Source: Heracleum sosnowskyi (lineage: Eukaryota; Streptophyta; Magnoliopsida; Apiales; Apiaceae). Taken from it: DNA of 64,000 nucleotides. The stretch lies in contig CM061242.1 in assembly GCA_030848705.1 (NCBI GenBank), forward strand, positions 65,444,564-65,508,563, in the 5' to 3' direction. Below are positions 1 to 11,334 of this stretch, piece by piece. Numbering within the stretch: the stretch's first letter is position 1; every line of letters starts with the position of its first letter. A program made the translations under genes and the position numbers. The notes beneath the pieces were generated by a model that worked only from the letters and a program-made list of their open reading frames with translations, was not told the DNA's origin and searched no databases.

Positions 1-103
1 AACAACCGAATAAAATTTCTTATTTCCTAACTAAGTGATCTATTATCTATCTATCTACTTGCATTATCTATTATTATATATTAAACAACACACAGGTAAA
101 AAG

Positions 104-835
104 TGTCACTTTAATGCATGTGAAGTTACGATTTTGCCCCTATTTTTTGAAAAATTACAAAAACGCCACCCCTTTAATGTTTATGCAAAAAAAAAATTAA
201 ATTATGTTAGTCTTGAGAATTATACCTCGGATCTTCTTCACTCAAATTTGCACCAACCATTGTGCTACACTTTGTTTTGAGTTTGCTTTCAAAATCTTAT
301 TAGATAAACCACATCTTCTCCCATCTTTATTTATTTTTATTATAGTGTAAATAAATATTGATTTTTATTATTTCTAGAATATTGCACAATATATAATTAC
401 AAAAAATATTTTTATCGATTAAGCATAATCTATAATCCTCTTTTGTCAATTTAAATGATTGATATATGTCATTTTAATACATATGAATTTACGATTTTGC
501 TCCTATATGTTAAAAAATTACAAAAACAATTTCCCTTTTATATTTATGCAAATAATAGATGAAATTATTTGTTGATAATCAAACCACTAACCTTCTCTAA
601 TCAAATTCATACCATAACTATTATACTATACATTATTTTGAATTTTCTTTAAAAAAAAATTTAGATAAATCACATTTTCTCCTATTCTACCTTTTTTTTA
701 TTTTTACTTTTGAGTAAATAAAACGTTGGTTTATATTATTTATAGAATGTTTCATTGTATATAATTACATAAAATATTTTAATGGATTGAGTATACTCTA
801 TAATTCTCTTTTGCCATTTTAAATGATTGATATAA
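104..835. repeat. Diverged tandem duplication, period about 374 bp
   Basis: Two copies of one AT-rich segment lie head to tail, the first beginning near 104 and the second near 478. Matching landmarks occur in the same order in both: the start TGTCAYTTTAATRCAT, ACGATTTTGCYCCTAT, AAAAATTACAAAAAC, a TTTATGCAAA block, and the end TTAAATGATTGATAT. The copies are strongly diverged, so the duplication looks old. No coding potential is convincing; the 81-codon open frame at 35-280 has no recognisable content. Confidence 0.75.
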
Positions 836-854
836 AAAATAAAATTTTAAATAA

Positions 855-925
855 TACTCCCTCCGTCCCTCTCAATTCTTTACATTGGGGGACGGGGCTC
901 GGCACACATTTTAAGGCTCCTTTGA
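855..925. mobile_element. Isolated Stowaway/mariner-like terminal sequence
   Basis: The string TACTCCCTCCGTCCC at 855-869 is the widely known plant Tc1/mariner (Stowaway/MLE) terminal motif. It is followed by a complementary GGGGGACGGGG block and the commonly associated CGGCACACATTTTAAGG segment. No inverted partner end was found within the next 900 bp, so this is read as one surviving end of a truncated element. Confidence 0.55.
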
Positions 926-1499
926 ATTATAAATATTACAAAATTGCAATAATTATTAACAATGACTAATTAGACTTTAACTCAAAGTATGGTAATATGA
1001 ATTTTATATAGTATACTAAATTGATCAAACAATTAGCATAATATATGATGGTTGAGTTATAACATATACTTAGATCAACCTATGATGAAACCAAAAAGTT
1101 TGATCTTAGATTTTATATTGATGCACAGTCATTAAGGGCGTGTAATCATAATTTACACTGATCAAAATATTTGTAAAAATTTAAGTTAAGTTTAAAAGTA
1201 ATTCATATTATAAGATAAAAAAATGTTTCAATTTACCAAAATTTTAATATAGAATTTTGATACTGTGTAATAAACTTTAGACTAAAACTAAACATTTGAG
1301 TTTACAAATGTAAAAATATGTATGTAATATATAAAAAAATGAGCTAAACACCGCAATGACGACTTTAGCATAAGATTAATAGTTTCATAATATGTTTGTG
1401 CCTTGCGTATATATCGATTCTTTATAAATGTACTCTAACTAAGTTAAAATCACGTTGCCAATGTCATATATTGACAATTTTGCAAAAATATTTATTTAT

Positions 1500-1606
1500 T
1501 TTATACAAAAATGTTCAATTTGATAAAGTTCCGTCATCGAAAACCATATTATTTTATACTCAAATGTTCAATTTGATAAAGTTCATATCACGTAATCGAA
1601 AATCAT
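1500..1606. repeat. Short tandem duplication, 53-bp period
   Basis: ATGTTCAATTTGATAAAGTT occurs at 1511 and again at 1564. In both copies it is preceded by a TTTATAC block and followed by a sequence ending in TCGAAAA. The unit is 53 bp with a few mismatches. The rest of 926-1805 is AT-rich spacer in which I see nothing else. Confidence 0.7.
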
Positions 1607-1805
1607 ACTAATATTTTTGAAATTAAAAGTAATCATGTGATTATTATCGTATGGATATTTATCCAAATTTTATGAAATTTAATCAAGTTATAGAATATCT
1701 GGTTAATGTAATTGGTATGTCATATTACAAAAATACTATTAAAATATGAGATAAAATCGAAATCTTATTCTTTTTCGAATTTTAAATTACAAAATTATCT
1801 CAATA

Positions 1806-4800
1806 TGTGACGCCCTCCAAACCCGGGGTACATATTTGAAGAGTCACCCGACCAACGGAACACTATTTAACACATGCATAATATATAAAGACACAAATAC
1901 CCCTTAACCAAGACCGCATCCAGATTATGGCAATGAACACAAGCTACTACAATCTTTTATTAATACAATACCAGTTTTATCAGAGTTATTACATCACAAC
2001 TTAAGTTCAAATCTAGACATCTAATCTAGAAAAGCAAAACAACAACTACCCTGCCAATGACAACCACACGAGGGGCTCTCCTAGCTGCCGGTGAACTATC
2101 AGTCACGATGTGCCGACTCATACTCTCGCTTTACTGGAATAGGGTTAGAAAACAACAAGCAAGAGTGAGCCAAAAGTGCTCAGCAAACATCATATGAATC
2201 ATTTCTATCACAGTTGTAAGGATATGAATTTATGATATCAGAATCAACAATATTTAGCTAACACATGCTTTGTATCAATAACAATTGAAGAAAAAGAATT
2301 AGAATTTGGCTTATACATTTTATTCAAATCAAAGGTTGTGCTGCTGGCCAGCCACACATCAACCCCGGACTAGCTCACAGCATAATCCTCTACTGGATCC
2401 TAGGCCAAACTGGGCCTTAAGTTATTCCGACCATAAATATGGCCCGACCAATTACTGGTCCATTTTAAAAACATGCCAAATCTATCATAGGGTATAAACA
2501 ATAACATGCTCAATAAGATAAACTCAATGTATGGTAATTGCAAAAGAGCTTCAACTACTCAGTATCAAATGAAGATCGAGAAAGAATCATGGAATAATTT
2601 CAATGGTACAGTGTACTCATTCAATAAGGAAATCAAGATTGGTAATCGATAATCAATGACCGTAATCAATAGTCAGGATGGAAGTCAAATAATCAATGGT
2701 TGTCAATAATAATCAAAGGATGATAATCAATAATAAATGGTGGTAAACAATAATCAAGTGAATTGGAAATAAGGGTTTCCGATGCAGATCAAATCAAAGA
2801 ATCAAGAATCTCTAAGGAAATGGAATCAGTTGTCCAAATGCGGTTAAAAGATTGATAATTTGAATTGTTCTGGGGATAACGGTATTCAAGTACTAATCAA
2901 GACAATAATAATTTTTATCACAAGTAAAGGCACAGATACTTGCCTGGTCTAAGCTGCTGTCGGATCGACTCTGCTCACTCTACCTTCCCCTTTCCCTTGC
3001 TCCGGGAACTCGATTCTATAATTTAAACAACTCATCACAATAAGTCTAACTATTCTCGTTCTACTCTCGACACTTAATTAATCAATAATCACATTTAAAC
3101 AAGTAACTGGTTACGTATCGGACGTCCGGTATGATTTACGATATTTAAAACTCAGATATTTGCCCTAGTACGGGCATATACAGACTATAAAACACAACAC
3201 ACAATTAATATGAACCATATAGCACTTATAAACATTTTTAAAACATCATACGAAACTTATTTGAATTTTTAAATAAGTCACGATTAATTTTTAAATCAAA
3301 ACTCGGATTTTTAAATCCAATATAAACATTTAAATGCAAATAAATCAATTAATAAAATTAATTGACACTCTTTAAATACTCAAACTATTTTTAAATAAAT
3401 AAATAGGCTTGAAAATAATTAAACTGAATTTTTAATTAATTAAATCTAATTAATAATTAATTTTTAAGAATTAATTGATTATAAGAAATAACCAATTAAT
3501 TAATAAATAAATTATTAATTAAAAATAATTAAAATAATTAATTTTAATTAATTTTCGGATTTAAAATAATGAATATAATTTTCCAGAATTTTTCTGATAT
3601 TAAATATATTTTTAAAATAAAAATATGAATTTTTAAAGTTTTTAAACTATTTTTGAATTAAATTTAAAAATAAAATCCAAAAACAGTTTTCAGAAAATGA
3701 ATTAGGGTTTTGAAGATTGAAACCGGGTCAAACTTCGGGTAAACGGGTCGGGAAGAACGAATCCGGGTCGCCAAGAACAACCCACCGGATTCTGGGTTTT
3801 CCAGAATCTGGCCGGTGTCCGGCGACCGGAATCTTTCATTCCCGATCAAACACAAACAATTTCATAGGGCTTTTGTTCGCTTTTTCAAGACAAACATAAC
3901 CCACACACAAACACATACGTACGATGCCGGAATCGAGCCCAGAATCCGGTCAAAGAAACCGTCGGCAACAACTCCGGCCGGAAACCCGATCTCTCTCATT
4001 TCTACATGAAACTCTACGATTAATATCACAAAATGAAGCTTATAACTCACACAATCAAAGCCCCATATCAAAACTTATGTCAGATCAACAACAAGAACGA
4101 ACGAAGTAAAAGAAAAATTCGGGGCAAAACCCGAAAATCAAACCCATCAAAATTGAACTTAAACACGAAATTAAATCATGGATTCTTGCTAATTAGAACC
4201 CTAGGAACATGTTAGAAGCAACCAATTGAATGGAGAATCAACAGAATGAAAATCCCCAAATTAATCAAGAACCCTAATTTAATTCGAATATTGAAAAATT
4301 CATAATAAATCGAAAAATTACCAGATGATGATGAGGTTGGAAGATTCTGAAACTAGAGATCAAGAGCTTTGATTTGAGTACAAGAACTTCAGATTTGGAT
4401 TTCAATAACACCTTGAACGAATGGTTTGATTCTTCAAGAACACGAAGAACACGGTTCGGGGATTTTTATTATTTCGAGAATTAGGGCTGCAGATTATGAT
4501 AGGTTTAAGGTTCGATTCGTCTTTTTATATTTTTGGAAAAATAATACCCCAAACAACATTTTTGGATCGATTTAGATCCATTGGATCGTTTAAAAAACCC
4601 TAATTAGGTTAAAAACACGTTTTACGAGGAATAATCAGTTAAAAAGGTTGATGATCATCCAATTGATATATATATCATGATATATAACTAATGCTCAAGA
4701 ATACTGGGGCTATAACAAATGTAATATTGATATAAAATGATATATCTGTCCCCTTAAGCAATTAGGGTTCGGAACAATTTTTCCCTTTTTGAACAAAACG

Positions 4801-5111
4801 AATTATTCTTGCAGAATCAAATAGGTAGGAATGAAATGATACGAATATCTCTCCCGATAATGATTCGAATACGAAAGACGAAGATATAATAATTAATGTA
4901 CGAAATTCCAACGGGGCCCTTGAATTATCAAAACGGGGCTCAGATTTGAAGAAAATTCCAAATGACGAAATATTTGAAAGGGGCTTTCGACTCACCATTT
5001 AGCACATAATCACACAATAATTATCATTTAATAATATCCCAATACTCCACAATAAATATTTTTATATTAAATATATCATTTATTTAAATAATAAAATTCA
5101 CGGATATTACA
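1806..5111 (-). mobile_element. 3' LTR of Ty3/gypsy element A (about 3.3 kb)
   Basis: The segment begins TGTGACGCCCTCCAAACC and ends CGGATATTACA, so it has TG...CA ends. It is followed at 5112 by a pyrimidine tract (TCCTTCCCCCCTTAAT), which is a polypurine tract on the minus strand. Together with the minus-strand pol downstream, this makes it the 3' LTR of a minus-strand element. A second copy of the same LTR family is at 18368-23758. The LTR is unusually long. It contains a block of AT-rich inverted TTAATTAATT-type runs at about 3400-3560 and no convincing ORF. The 5' LTR is missing, so no target duplication can be tested. Confidence 0.85.
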
Positions 5112-5127
5112 TCCTTCCCCCCTTAAT
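5112..5127 (-). other. Polypurine tract of gypsy element A
   Basis: Read on the minus strand this is a purine-rich run with six consecutive G residues, immediately next to the LTR boundary at 5111. That is the expected position of the plus-strand primer for reverse transcription in LTR retrotransposons. Confidence 0.7.
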
Positions 5128-5150
5128 AGGATTCTGTCCTCAGAATCAGA

Positions 5151-5868
5151 TCAAGGAAACAACGGGGGATACTTCTCTAATATCTCACTCTCTAACTCCT
5201 AGGTAGACTCTTCTACTTTAGGATTCCTCCACAAAACTCTCACTAACGCTACTGTCTTATTCCTTAGTACTTTCTCCTTACGATCCAATATCTGAATCGG
5301 TCGCTCTACATAAGATAAATCTGCCTGGACCTCTATGGGTTCATACTCTATTACATGATTCGAATCTGGTCGATACCTCTTAAGCATAGATACATGAAAT
5401 ACATTATGAACGTGCTGCATATGCGGCGGCAATGCTAACTCGTAAGCTACCTTGCCCACTTTCTTCAAAATCTCAAAAGGTCCAACATATCTCGGACTCA
5501 ACTTCCCTTTCTTTCCAAACCTAACTAATCCTTTCCACGGTGAAACTTTTAGTAACAGTTGCTCTTCTTCTTCGAATCCCACATCCTTTCTGGCTAGATC
5601 CGCATACTTTTTATGTCGGTCCTGAGCTGTTATTAATCTTCTTTGAATCAATTGAATCACTTCCTTTGTTTGTTGCACTAGTTCTGGTCCTATCATCTTC
5701 CGTTCACCAACTTCTTCCCAATACACTGGAGATCGACACTTTCGTCCATACAAAGCTTCGTAAGGTGGCATTCCGATGCTCGCGTGAAAACTATTATTAT
5801 ATGAAAATTCCACCAAGGGTAGATGATCGTCCCAGCTGCCTTTAAAGTCAAGTGCACATGTCCTAAGC
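5151..5868 (-). pseudogene. Gypsy element A: C-terminal part of integrase
   Basis: This minus-strand frame holds the end of the pol polyprotein of a Ty3/gypsy element. Visible landmarks are the post-catalytic integrase region (FSYNNSFHASIGMPPYEALYGR), the LSPRYVGPFEIL block, and HNVFHVSMLKRYRPD, typical of the C-terminal domain of plant chromovirus-like gypsy integrases. The frame stops at 5199 with a TAG where a conserved Trp is expected. The similarity continues past that stop to a TGA at 5151-5153, so the last 15 or so codons are cut off by a nonsense change. The upstream part of the same protein lies beyond the CACTA insertion, at 9153 onward; the coding sequence is split at exactly the point where the transposon sits. 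Confidence 0.88.
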
Positions 5869-6174
5869 ATACACTACTAGAAAAACTAGAATAGACATCG
5901 CCCCTTTTACATCGATTGTTAATACCACCGATGTTAAAGACATTTTTTAGATCAATAATTTTAAAAACGATGTTAAATATGTTCCTAGACATCAGTTTTT
6001 AAAACAACCGATGTCTTATTCGATTTTTAAAAAAAATGAAAAACATGAAAAAGAGGCGGAAGTTTTTCCCCGCTTTGTACTAAAAATTTTCCCCAAAAAC
6101 TTTCCCCCCCCCCCTTAAGAAAATTTTATCCCCTCCCTCTCTCCCCCAAATATTTACCTCTCACACGACTCACT

Positions 6175-6199
6175 CACTCTCTCTCTCTCTCTCTCTCTC
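6175..6199. repeat. (CT)n microsatellite
   Basis: A run of about 12 CT dinucleotides within CACTA transposon 1, in a pyrimidine-rich stretch resembling a 5' untranslated leader, about 500 bp upstream of the first captured alpha-galactosidase exon. Confidence 0.85.
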
Positions 6200-6689
6200 A
6201 AGTACATCAAATCCAATCGAACCTTAGCTAATTTCTAAATCAAATCCCAAAATCGAACCCAATCTAATCTCTGAATCAAATCCCAAAATCAAAACCTAGT
6301 TAATCTCTAAATTAAATCTCAAAATGGAATCCCTAAATCAGAAGGAGGTGAACCATATCCTTAAATCTGTCAATTTTGCTTGAATTAGCTCGAATTAAGA
6401 GAAGAGGAAGCTTGAATTAGCTTGAATTAGTAAGTTTGTTTTCGATTTATTTTTAAATCTCAATTTTTGATTTTCAATTGAACTTCTTTTATAGATTGGT
6501 TGCTTCTTCAGCTTGGGTCAACTGCAATTAGTAAGTTCTTCTGTTAATTACTTGTTTTTTTTATTGTATTATTCGAATTCTGTGTTTTTGTTTGTATAAA
6601 TGGCTGATTACTTATGTGTTTTTGTTTTTGTATAAATTTAGTGAATTTCAATAGGTTTGTAGGCTAAAATGATTTGTAGTGGAATGCGT

Positions 6690-7510
6690 CTATGTATAGT
6701 AAGAAGGATATGGTGCCTCATAAAACAAAATTTCCTTCCGGAATCAAAGCACTGGCAGATTATGTTCACAACAAAGGCTTGAAGCTTCGAATTTACTCTG
6801 ATGCTGGGTAATATTGCGATCCATCAAATTAATACAACAAACAGTTATTTTTGCATTACAAATTTTCTGAGTGTGTATATTTTCCAGAACTCAAACATGT
6901 AGCAGGAACTATGCCTGGTTCATTGGGCTTTGAGGAACAAGATGGAAAGACTTTTGCTTCATGGGTATGCATACATAATTCACATACATATATAAACAAT
7001 GTAATGCCTTTGAAGTTTATTTTAGATTCTAACTCAAATTTATATACATATATCATAAACAGGGAATTGATTATCTGAAGTACGATAACTGCAATAACAA
7101 TAACATAGATGTTAAACAGAGGTAAACTGGCATGTACCTGTTTGGTTATATAGTTGTTTATTGTATAAATATTTTCTACACCCATGTTTCTGATAATTTA
7201 TTAGGGAAATCATTCTAAGTTTGTCTTGACGATATATTATTTTGGTTGAAATATTGAAAGGTACCCTATAATGTCAAAAGCCTTGCTGAATTCTAGAAGA
7301 TCCATCTTTTATTCCCTCTGTGAATGGTGAGTTCCAAATTCTTCTTTGATTACATAGTTGTTCTTTACAAGGTATCTTAAAATTGATTTAGTATTCAATT
7401 TTTTCCATTTAACATTTTATTTAATAATTTTTCATATGTTTTATTACATGAAGGGGCCAAGAGGACCCTGCTACATGGGCACCGCCCTTCGAAATAGTTA
7501 TAGAACTACA
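6690..7510 (+). pseudogene. Captured alpha-galactosidase (GH27) exon fragments
   Basis: Inside CACTA transposon 1 are short + strand exon-like blocks in the order of a plant alpha-galactosidase of glycoside hydrolase family 27, which releases terminal alpha-galactosyl residues. At about 6700-6808 I read FPSGIKALADYVHNKGLKL followed by a YSDAG block and a GT donor. At about 6895-6965 there is GTMPGSLGFEEQDGKTFASW. At about 7063-7121 there is GIDYLKYDNCNN, which contains the KYDNC segment around the family's catalytic aspartate. At about 7257-7329 there is a PIMSKALLNSRR...FYSLCEWG block, and at about 7453 GQEDPATWAPP. Introns with GT/AG borders separate them. The N-terminus, the C-terminal half and a continuous reading frame are missing, so no working enzyme is expected. 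Confidence 0.8.
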
Positions 7511-7829
7511 GGAGATATTTCTGAAAACTAGAATAGGTAATTAGATGCTCATCTTATTATAAATTTGTAGACTAATTTCATAGGTTTTCCATGTAGACTA
7601 ATTTGTAATCTAAATTTACATATATGTATGAAGAATCAACTAACAATGTTTGCAGACTTTCAACACCTAATCTTTGTATGTAGTAGTAATAGCACCAATC
7701 AATACTTCATGTTTAGAAAACTGACTTTTTGCAGATTTTTTGGATAATAGTTTCAACCAATGAACTTCATGTTTTTTTACCAAGACATGCACTCTAAAGG
7801 AAGGAATAACTAGCACGACAAATGATGCT

Positions 7830-8005
7830 TACACTAAAGAAAATTACTCAAGTGCAGCACATAGAGCGGTTTTGAAGTTTGCTCAGACCACTGGTGCTAG
7901 TTCCATTGCTGAACGCAACACACCTGGTACTTTTACTAATCAGTTGCAAACATTGTTCAGCGAGCCACGTCTCCTCGTTTTGACTGATCCAGAACTGATC
8001 ACCAG
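7830..8005 (+). pseudogene. Captured 40S ribosomal protein SA fragment
   Basis: One exon-like block reads AHRAVLKFAQTTGASSIAER, then TPGTFTNQLQTLFSEPRLLV and LTDPELITR, ending at a GT donor at 8006. This matches the central part of ribosomal protein SA (uS2), a small-subunit protein, where PGTFTNQ and PRLLxxTDP are conserved landmarks. Only about 58 residues are present, with no start and no downstream exons. It lies after the alpha-galactosidase blocks and on the same strand, inside the CACTA element, so it is a captured fragment rather than a gene. Confidence 0.8.
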
Positions 8006-8206
8006 GTTAGTTAGTGTTTAAATGATGAGCTGCATTCTAATTTTCTTAAGAATTAATTTGTTGGTTGTATATTTCTTTTTAGAAATGAAACAAATCAAAA
8101 GATACTGATGTTACCCATACAAATCTTTTATTCGGCTTACTTGATTGCTCTGGCAAATTTGATTTATTATTTGATTTTATAATTTTCCTCAACATTAAAC
8201 TACCTC

Positions 8207-8364
8207 GAGCCCATCAAAGAAGGCGTGCTTGAAAAAATTCCTAATCTGGATGGCGTTTGTGAGTGTGAAAAATGTCCTAGTAATTGTAATGGACATGGAA
8301 AATGTCTCTGTGATGGTGTTTGTGAGTGTGAAAAAGGACGCACCGGTGTCGATTGCTCTACATG
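8207..8364 (+). pseudogene. Captured Cys-rich EGF-like segment
   Basis: The + strand frame reads a Cys-rich stretch with two EGF/tenascin-like spacings (CPSNCNGHGKCLCDGVCECE followed by KGRTGVDCST), preceded by EPIKEGVLEKIPNLDG. This looks like an exon encoding an EGF-like module of an extracellular or membrane protein. The parent gene cannot be named from this short piece. It lies within CACTA transposon 1, downstream of the ribosomal SA fragment and on the same strand. Confidence 0.55.
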
Positions 8365-8482
8365 TAATCTTTTATTTGATAAAAAAATTCAGTTCTTGTT
8401 TCATCTTTGTTTTCAAATTGTACAAACTATATTTAAGATTTACAAAGTCGAGTACAAACTATATTTAAGATTTACACTGCAC

Positions 8483-8617
8483 ATTCATCATGGAATACAA
8501 GGTGATGCAGCTGATGGGAAGGGTTTAATATGCAAGTCTGATGTAGATGGAGTAATTCATCATGGAATACAAGGTGATGCAGCTGATGGGGAGGATGTAA
8601 TATGCAAGTCTGTTTGA
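8483..8617 (+). repeat. Two tandem 72-bp units, open in frame
   Basis: ATTCATCATGGAATACAAGG occurs at 8483 and at 8555, giving a 72-bp period equal to 24 codons. The frame is open across both units (HHGIQGDAADG repeated, then ICKS). The copies differ at only a few positions. It lies just after the EGF-like fragment, inside CACTA transposon 1. Its source is unknown. Confidence 0.75.
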
Positions 8618-9152
8618 AGTTTGTACTTAATGAGATTGTCTAATAATTAGTTTTCTTGTCAGAGTACATTTGGTTTGTAAGCTAGTTTGATACATTATTT
8701 GATGTATTGTTTTGGTTATGCTAGTTGGTGTAAAGATTGTATGTTCGGTGTTTAGTAATGGCAAGTGCTTAACTGTTTTCTTATATTGGTGTTTTAGTTT
8801 GATTTGAGTTTTGTTTGCATATATAAAGAATACTGTATGCTAAACCATGAACATGAGACATCAAATATTAAAAAGAAACCGATGTCATTTGATGGGCAAT
8901 TACAATGAAAATATTAAAAAACCGATGTAAAAGAGGGGAAATGATGTTATCTCTTTATACAAAACCGATGTAAAAGAGGGGTAAAGACATCGTAAATTTG
9001 GTAGAAACTGATGTCTGAAGACTTCTAATACATCGGCTAAAAACCGATGTCTATAGTCATGACCTTTCTCTACACCCACATACACATCGGCCGAATTTTT
9101 TCCAGACATCGGTTTTTAGCCGTTGTCTATTAACGTTTTTCTAGTAGTGATA

Positions 9153-10984
9153 TCTTCAATAGTCTGAATTGTCCTTTCGCTTTGACCGTCCGTCTGCGGG
9201 TGATAAGCCGTACTCATTCTTAACTCGGTGCCCAAACATTCTTGAAAACTCCTCCAAAATCTTGAATTGAATCGAGGGTCTCGATCAGACACTATCGATA
9301 CTGGAACTCCATGCCGTACTACGATTTCCTTTATGTAAATATGAACTAACTTATCTAGCGAGAATCTCTCGTTAATCGGAAGAAAATGCGCAGATTTCGT
9401 CAATCGATCCACAATAACCCAGATGGCATCATGGTTAGCCTTCATTCTAGGTAATCCTACCACAAAGTCCATCGCAATGTGTTCCCACTTCCATTCAGGA
9501 ATTTCCAATGGTTGAAGTAATCCACTTGGTCTCTGATGTTCCGCCTTGACTCTTTGGCATGTAAAACATTTACTCACCCATTCAGCAATCTCCCTTTTCA
9601 TATCTGGCCACCAAAAGTTCGTCTTAAGATCTCGATACATTTTCGTACTCCCTGGATGAATTGAATACTTCGAGTTATGCGCTTCGTGCAAAATTTCACT
9701 TTTCAGCTCCGCTACATTAGGTACCCATATCCGAGAAGCAAATCTCAAGATCCCTTTGTCGTCCGGTTGGCTACATATTTCCTCACATGTCATCTTACTC
9801 ACATCATCATTCATAACTTGCTCTTGGCACTTTCGTATCTTCTCCAACAATTCCGGTTGAAACGTCATGGTATAAATCATTTCCGTCGCATCCTTCGAAA
9901 TACTTACTTCGATCTCTAACTTCTCAAATTCCTTGTATAACTCTTTGGTCATCGTCAGTGTATTTAATCTCTCTTTTCTGCTCAGTGCATCTGCTACCAC
10001 ATTTGCCTTGTCGGGATGATAGTTGATAGAAACGTCGTAGTCCTTGATTAGTTCTAACCATCTTCGTTGCCTCATGTTCAGCTCTTTCTGAGTAAAGATA
10101 TACTTCAAACTCTTATGATCGGTGTAAATTTCACATCTCTCTCCATACAAGTAGTGTCTCCATATCTTCAAAGCAAACACAATCGCTGCTAACTCCAAAT
10201 CATGTGTAGGATACTTCTGTTCGTGGGGCCTCAACTGTCTTGACGCATAAGCAATCACTTTGTCATGTTGCATAAGTACGCAACCCAATCCTTTGTACGA
10301 CGCATCACTATAGATTACGAATTGACCTTTATCGTCTGGTAACATCAATACCGGTGCCGTAGCTAGTCTCTTCTTTAACTCTTGGAAGCTTTCTTCGCAT
10401 TTATCGTTCCATATGAATCGCTCGCTTTTCCTTGTCAGCTTGGTCATTGGAGTAGCTATCTTCGCAAAATCTTGCACAAATCTCCGGTAGTATCCGGCTA
10501 ATCCCAAGAAACTTCTGACTTTAGTCGGTGTCCTTGGTCTCTCCCAATCTTTCACTGCCTCTATCTTTGCTAGATCCACTTTGATGCCTTCGCTGCTCAC
10601 CACGTGTCCTAAGAAATGAACTTCTCTCAACCAGAATTCACACTTGGAAAACTTCGCATATAGTCTTTCTTGTCTCAATGTTTCCAACACAATCCACAAA
10701 TGGTCTGCATGCTCTTCTTCTGTCTTTGAGTATATCAAGATGTCGTCGATGAATACCACTACAAACTTGTCCAAATATCTCTTGAAAATCCTGTTCATTA
10801 AGTCCATAAAAGCTGCGGGTGCATTTGTTAGCCCAAACGCCATTACTAAAAATTCATAGTGCCCATACCTTGTTCGAAAGGTCGTCTTCGGTATGTCGTC
10901 TGGTTTAATCTTCAGTTGGTGATATCCTGACCGTAGGTCAATCTTTGAAAAATGTATCGCTCCTTTCAGCTGGTCAAGGTGAAT
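9153..10984 (-). pseudogene. Gypsy element A: reverse transcriptase, RNase H and integrase
   Basis: Long minus-strand Ty3/gypsy pol frame. Reading from 10984 downward: reverse transcriptase fingers and palm (KIDLRSGYHQL, MAFGLTNAPAAFMDLMN, catalytic FIDDILIYS), the thumb and connection (VRSFLGLAGYYRRFV), RNase H (VIYSDASYKGLGCVL, HDLELAAIVFALKIW, IYTDHKSLKYI), the integrase HHCC zinc finger (H...H...CFTCQ near 9560-9640), and the integrase core (MDFVVGLP, IVSDRDPRF, QTDGQSERTIQ). It ends at the CACTA insertion at 9152 and resumes at 5868. At the 5' side the frame stops matching at about 10984. The first part of the reverse transcriptase, the protease, gag and the 5' LTR are absent, so the element was truncated by a later deletion or insertion. 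The protein acted in reverse transcription and integration; this copy is dead. Confidence 0.92.
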
Positions 10985-11334
10985 GTCCTTGGTGTGTTAG
11001 TACCTTGGTGGAATGTATACCCATGAAATTTCTAATTCTATTAAATCTCTAAGTCTTGATATAATCGACGTATCTTGCAATATCTTGTATATTCCAGATA
11101 AAATAGTAAAAATGGAAATCTTCGAATCTTTGAATTCTGACAACTTTTACATTCACACTTTTTCATAGTACATCAATAATACACCTTTGAAACTTTAGTT
11201 CTCCAACACGTATATAGTGTGGTCTGAAAAAATTTTCCTTAATCAACAAAAGTACTATTCATCAAGGTCTTTTATCATAATAATAAAAAAATCAGGGTTT
11301 TTAATAAGTACAAAATTTCGGGTTATTACACAAA
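10985..11334. other. Spacer between gypsy A and the Helitron, possibly an LTR remnant
   Basis: This AT-rich stretch has no coding content. It starts near TGTTAGTACC at 10995 and ends GGGTTATTACA at 11329, which superficially gives TG...CA ends of a short LTR of about 335 bp. No flanking duplication was found and no partner LTR is in the window, so the LTR reading is weak. Confidence 0.3.

Larger units (their letters stand above)
5872..9149. mobile_element. CACTA (En/Spm) transposon 1, complete, non-autonomous, gene-capturing
   Basis: The left end reads CACTACTAGAAAAAC at 5872 and the right end reads GTTTTTCTAGTAGTG up to 9149, so the termini are inverted repeats starting CACTA. A 3-bp target duplication, ATA, flanks it at 5869-5871 and 9150-9152. 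Both are diagnostic of the CACTA superfamily. Multiple copies of an ACATCGGTTTTT-like motif in both orientations lie at 5899-6015 and 8860-9125, the subterminal repeats bound by CACTA transposases. No transposase was found; the 3278-bp interior instead holds fragments of host genes. It sits inside the integrase region of gypsy element A and is therefore younger than it. Confidence 0.93.

Noticed and set aside
3664..4215. Overlapping short ORFs in the gypsy A LTR, with relatives at 20054-20690
   Set aside because: Both sets fall inside copies of the same LTR. They overlap one another in several frames and are not conserved in length, so they are not genes.
10995..11329. A complete short LTR with TG...CA ends
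   Set aside because: The ends are plausible, but no target duplication or partner copy was found; kept only as a low-confidence spacer note.
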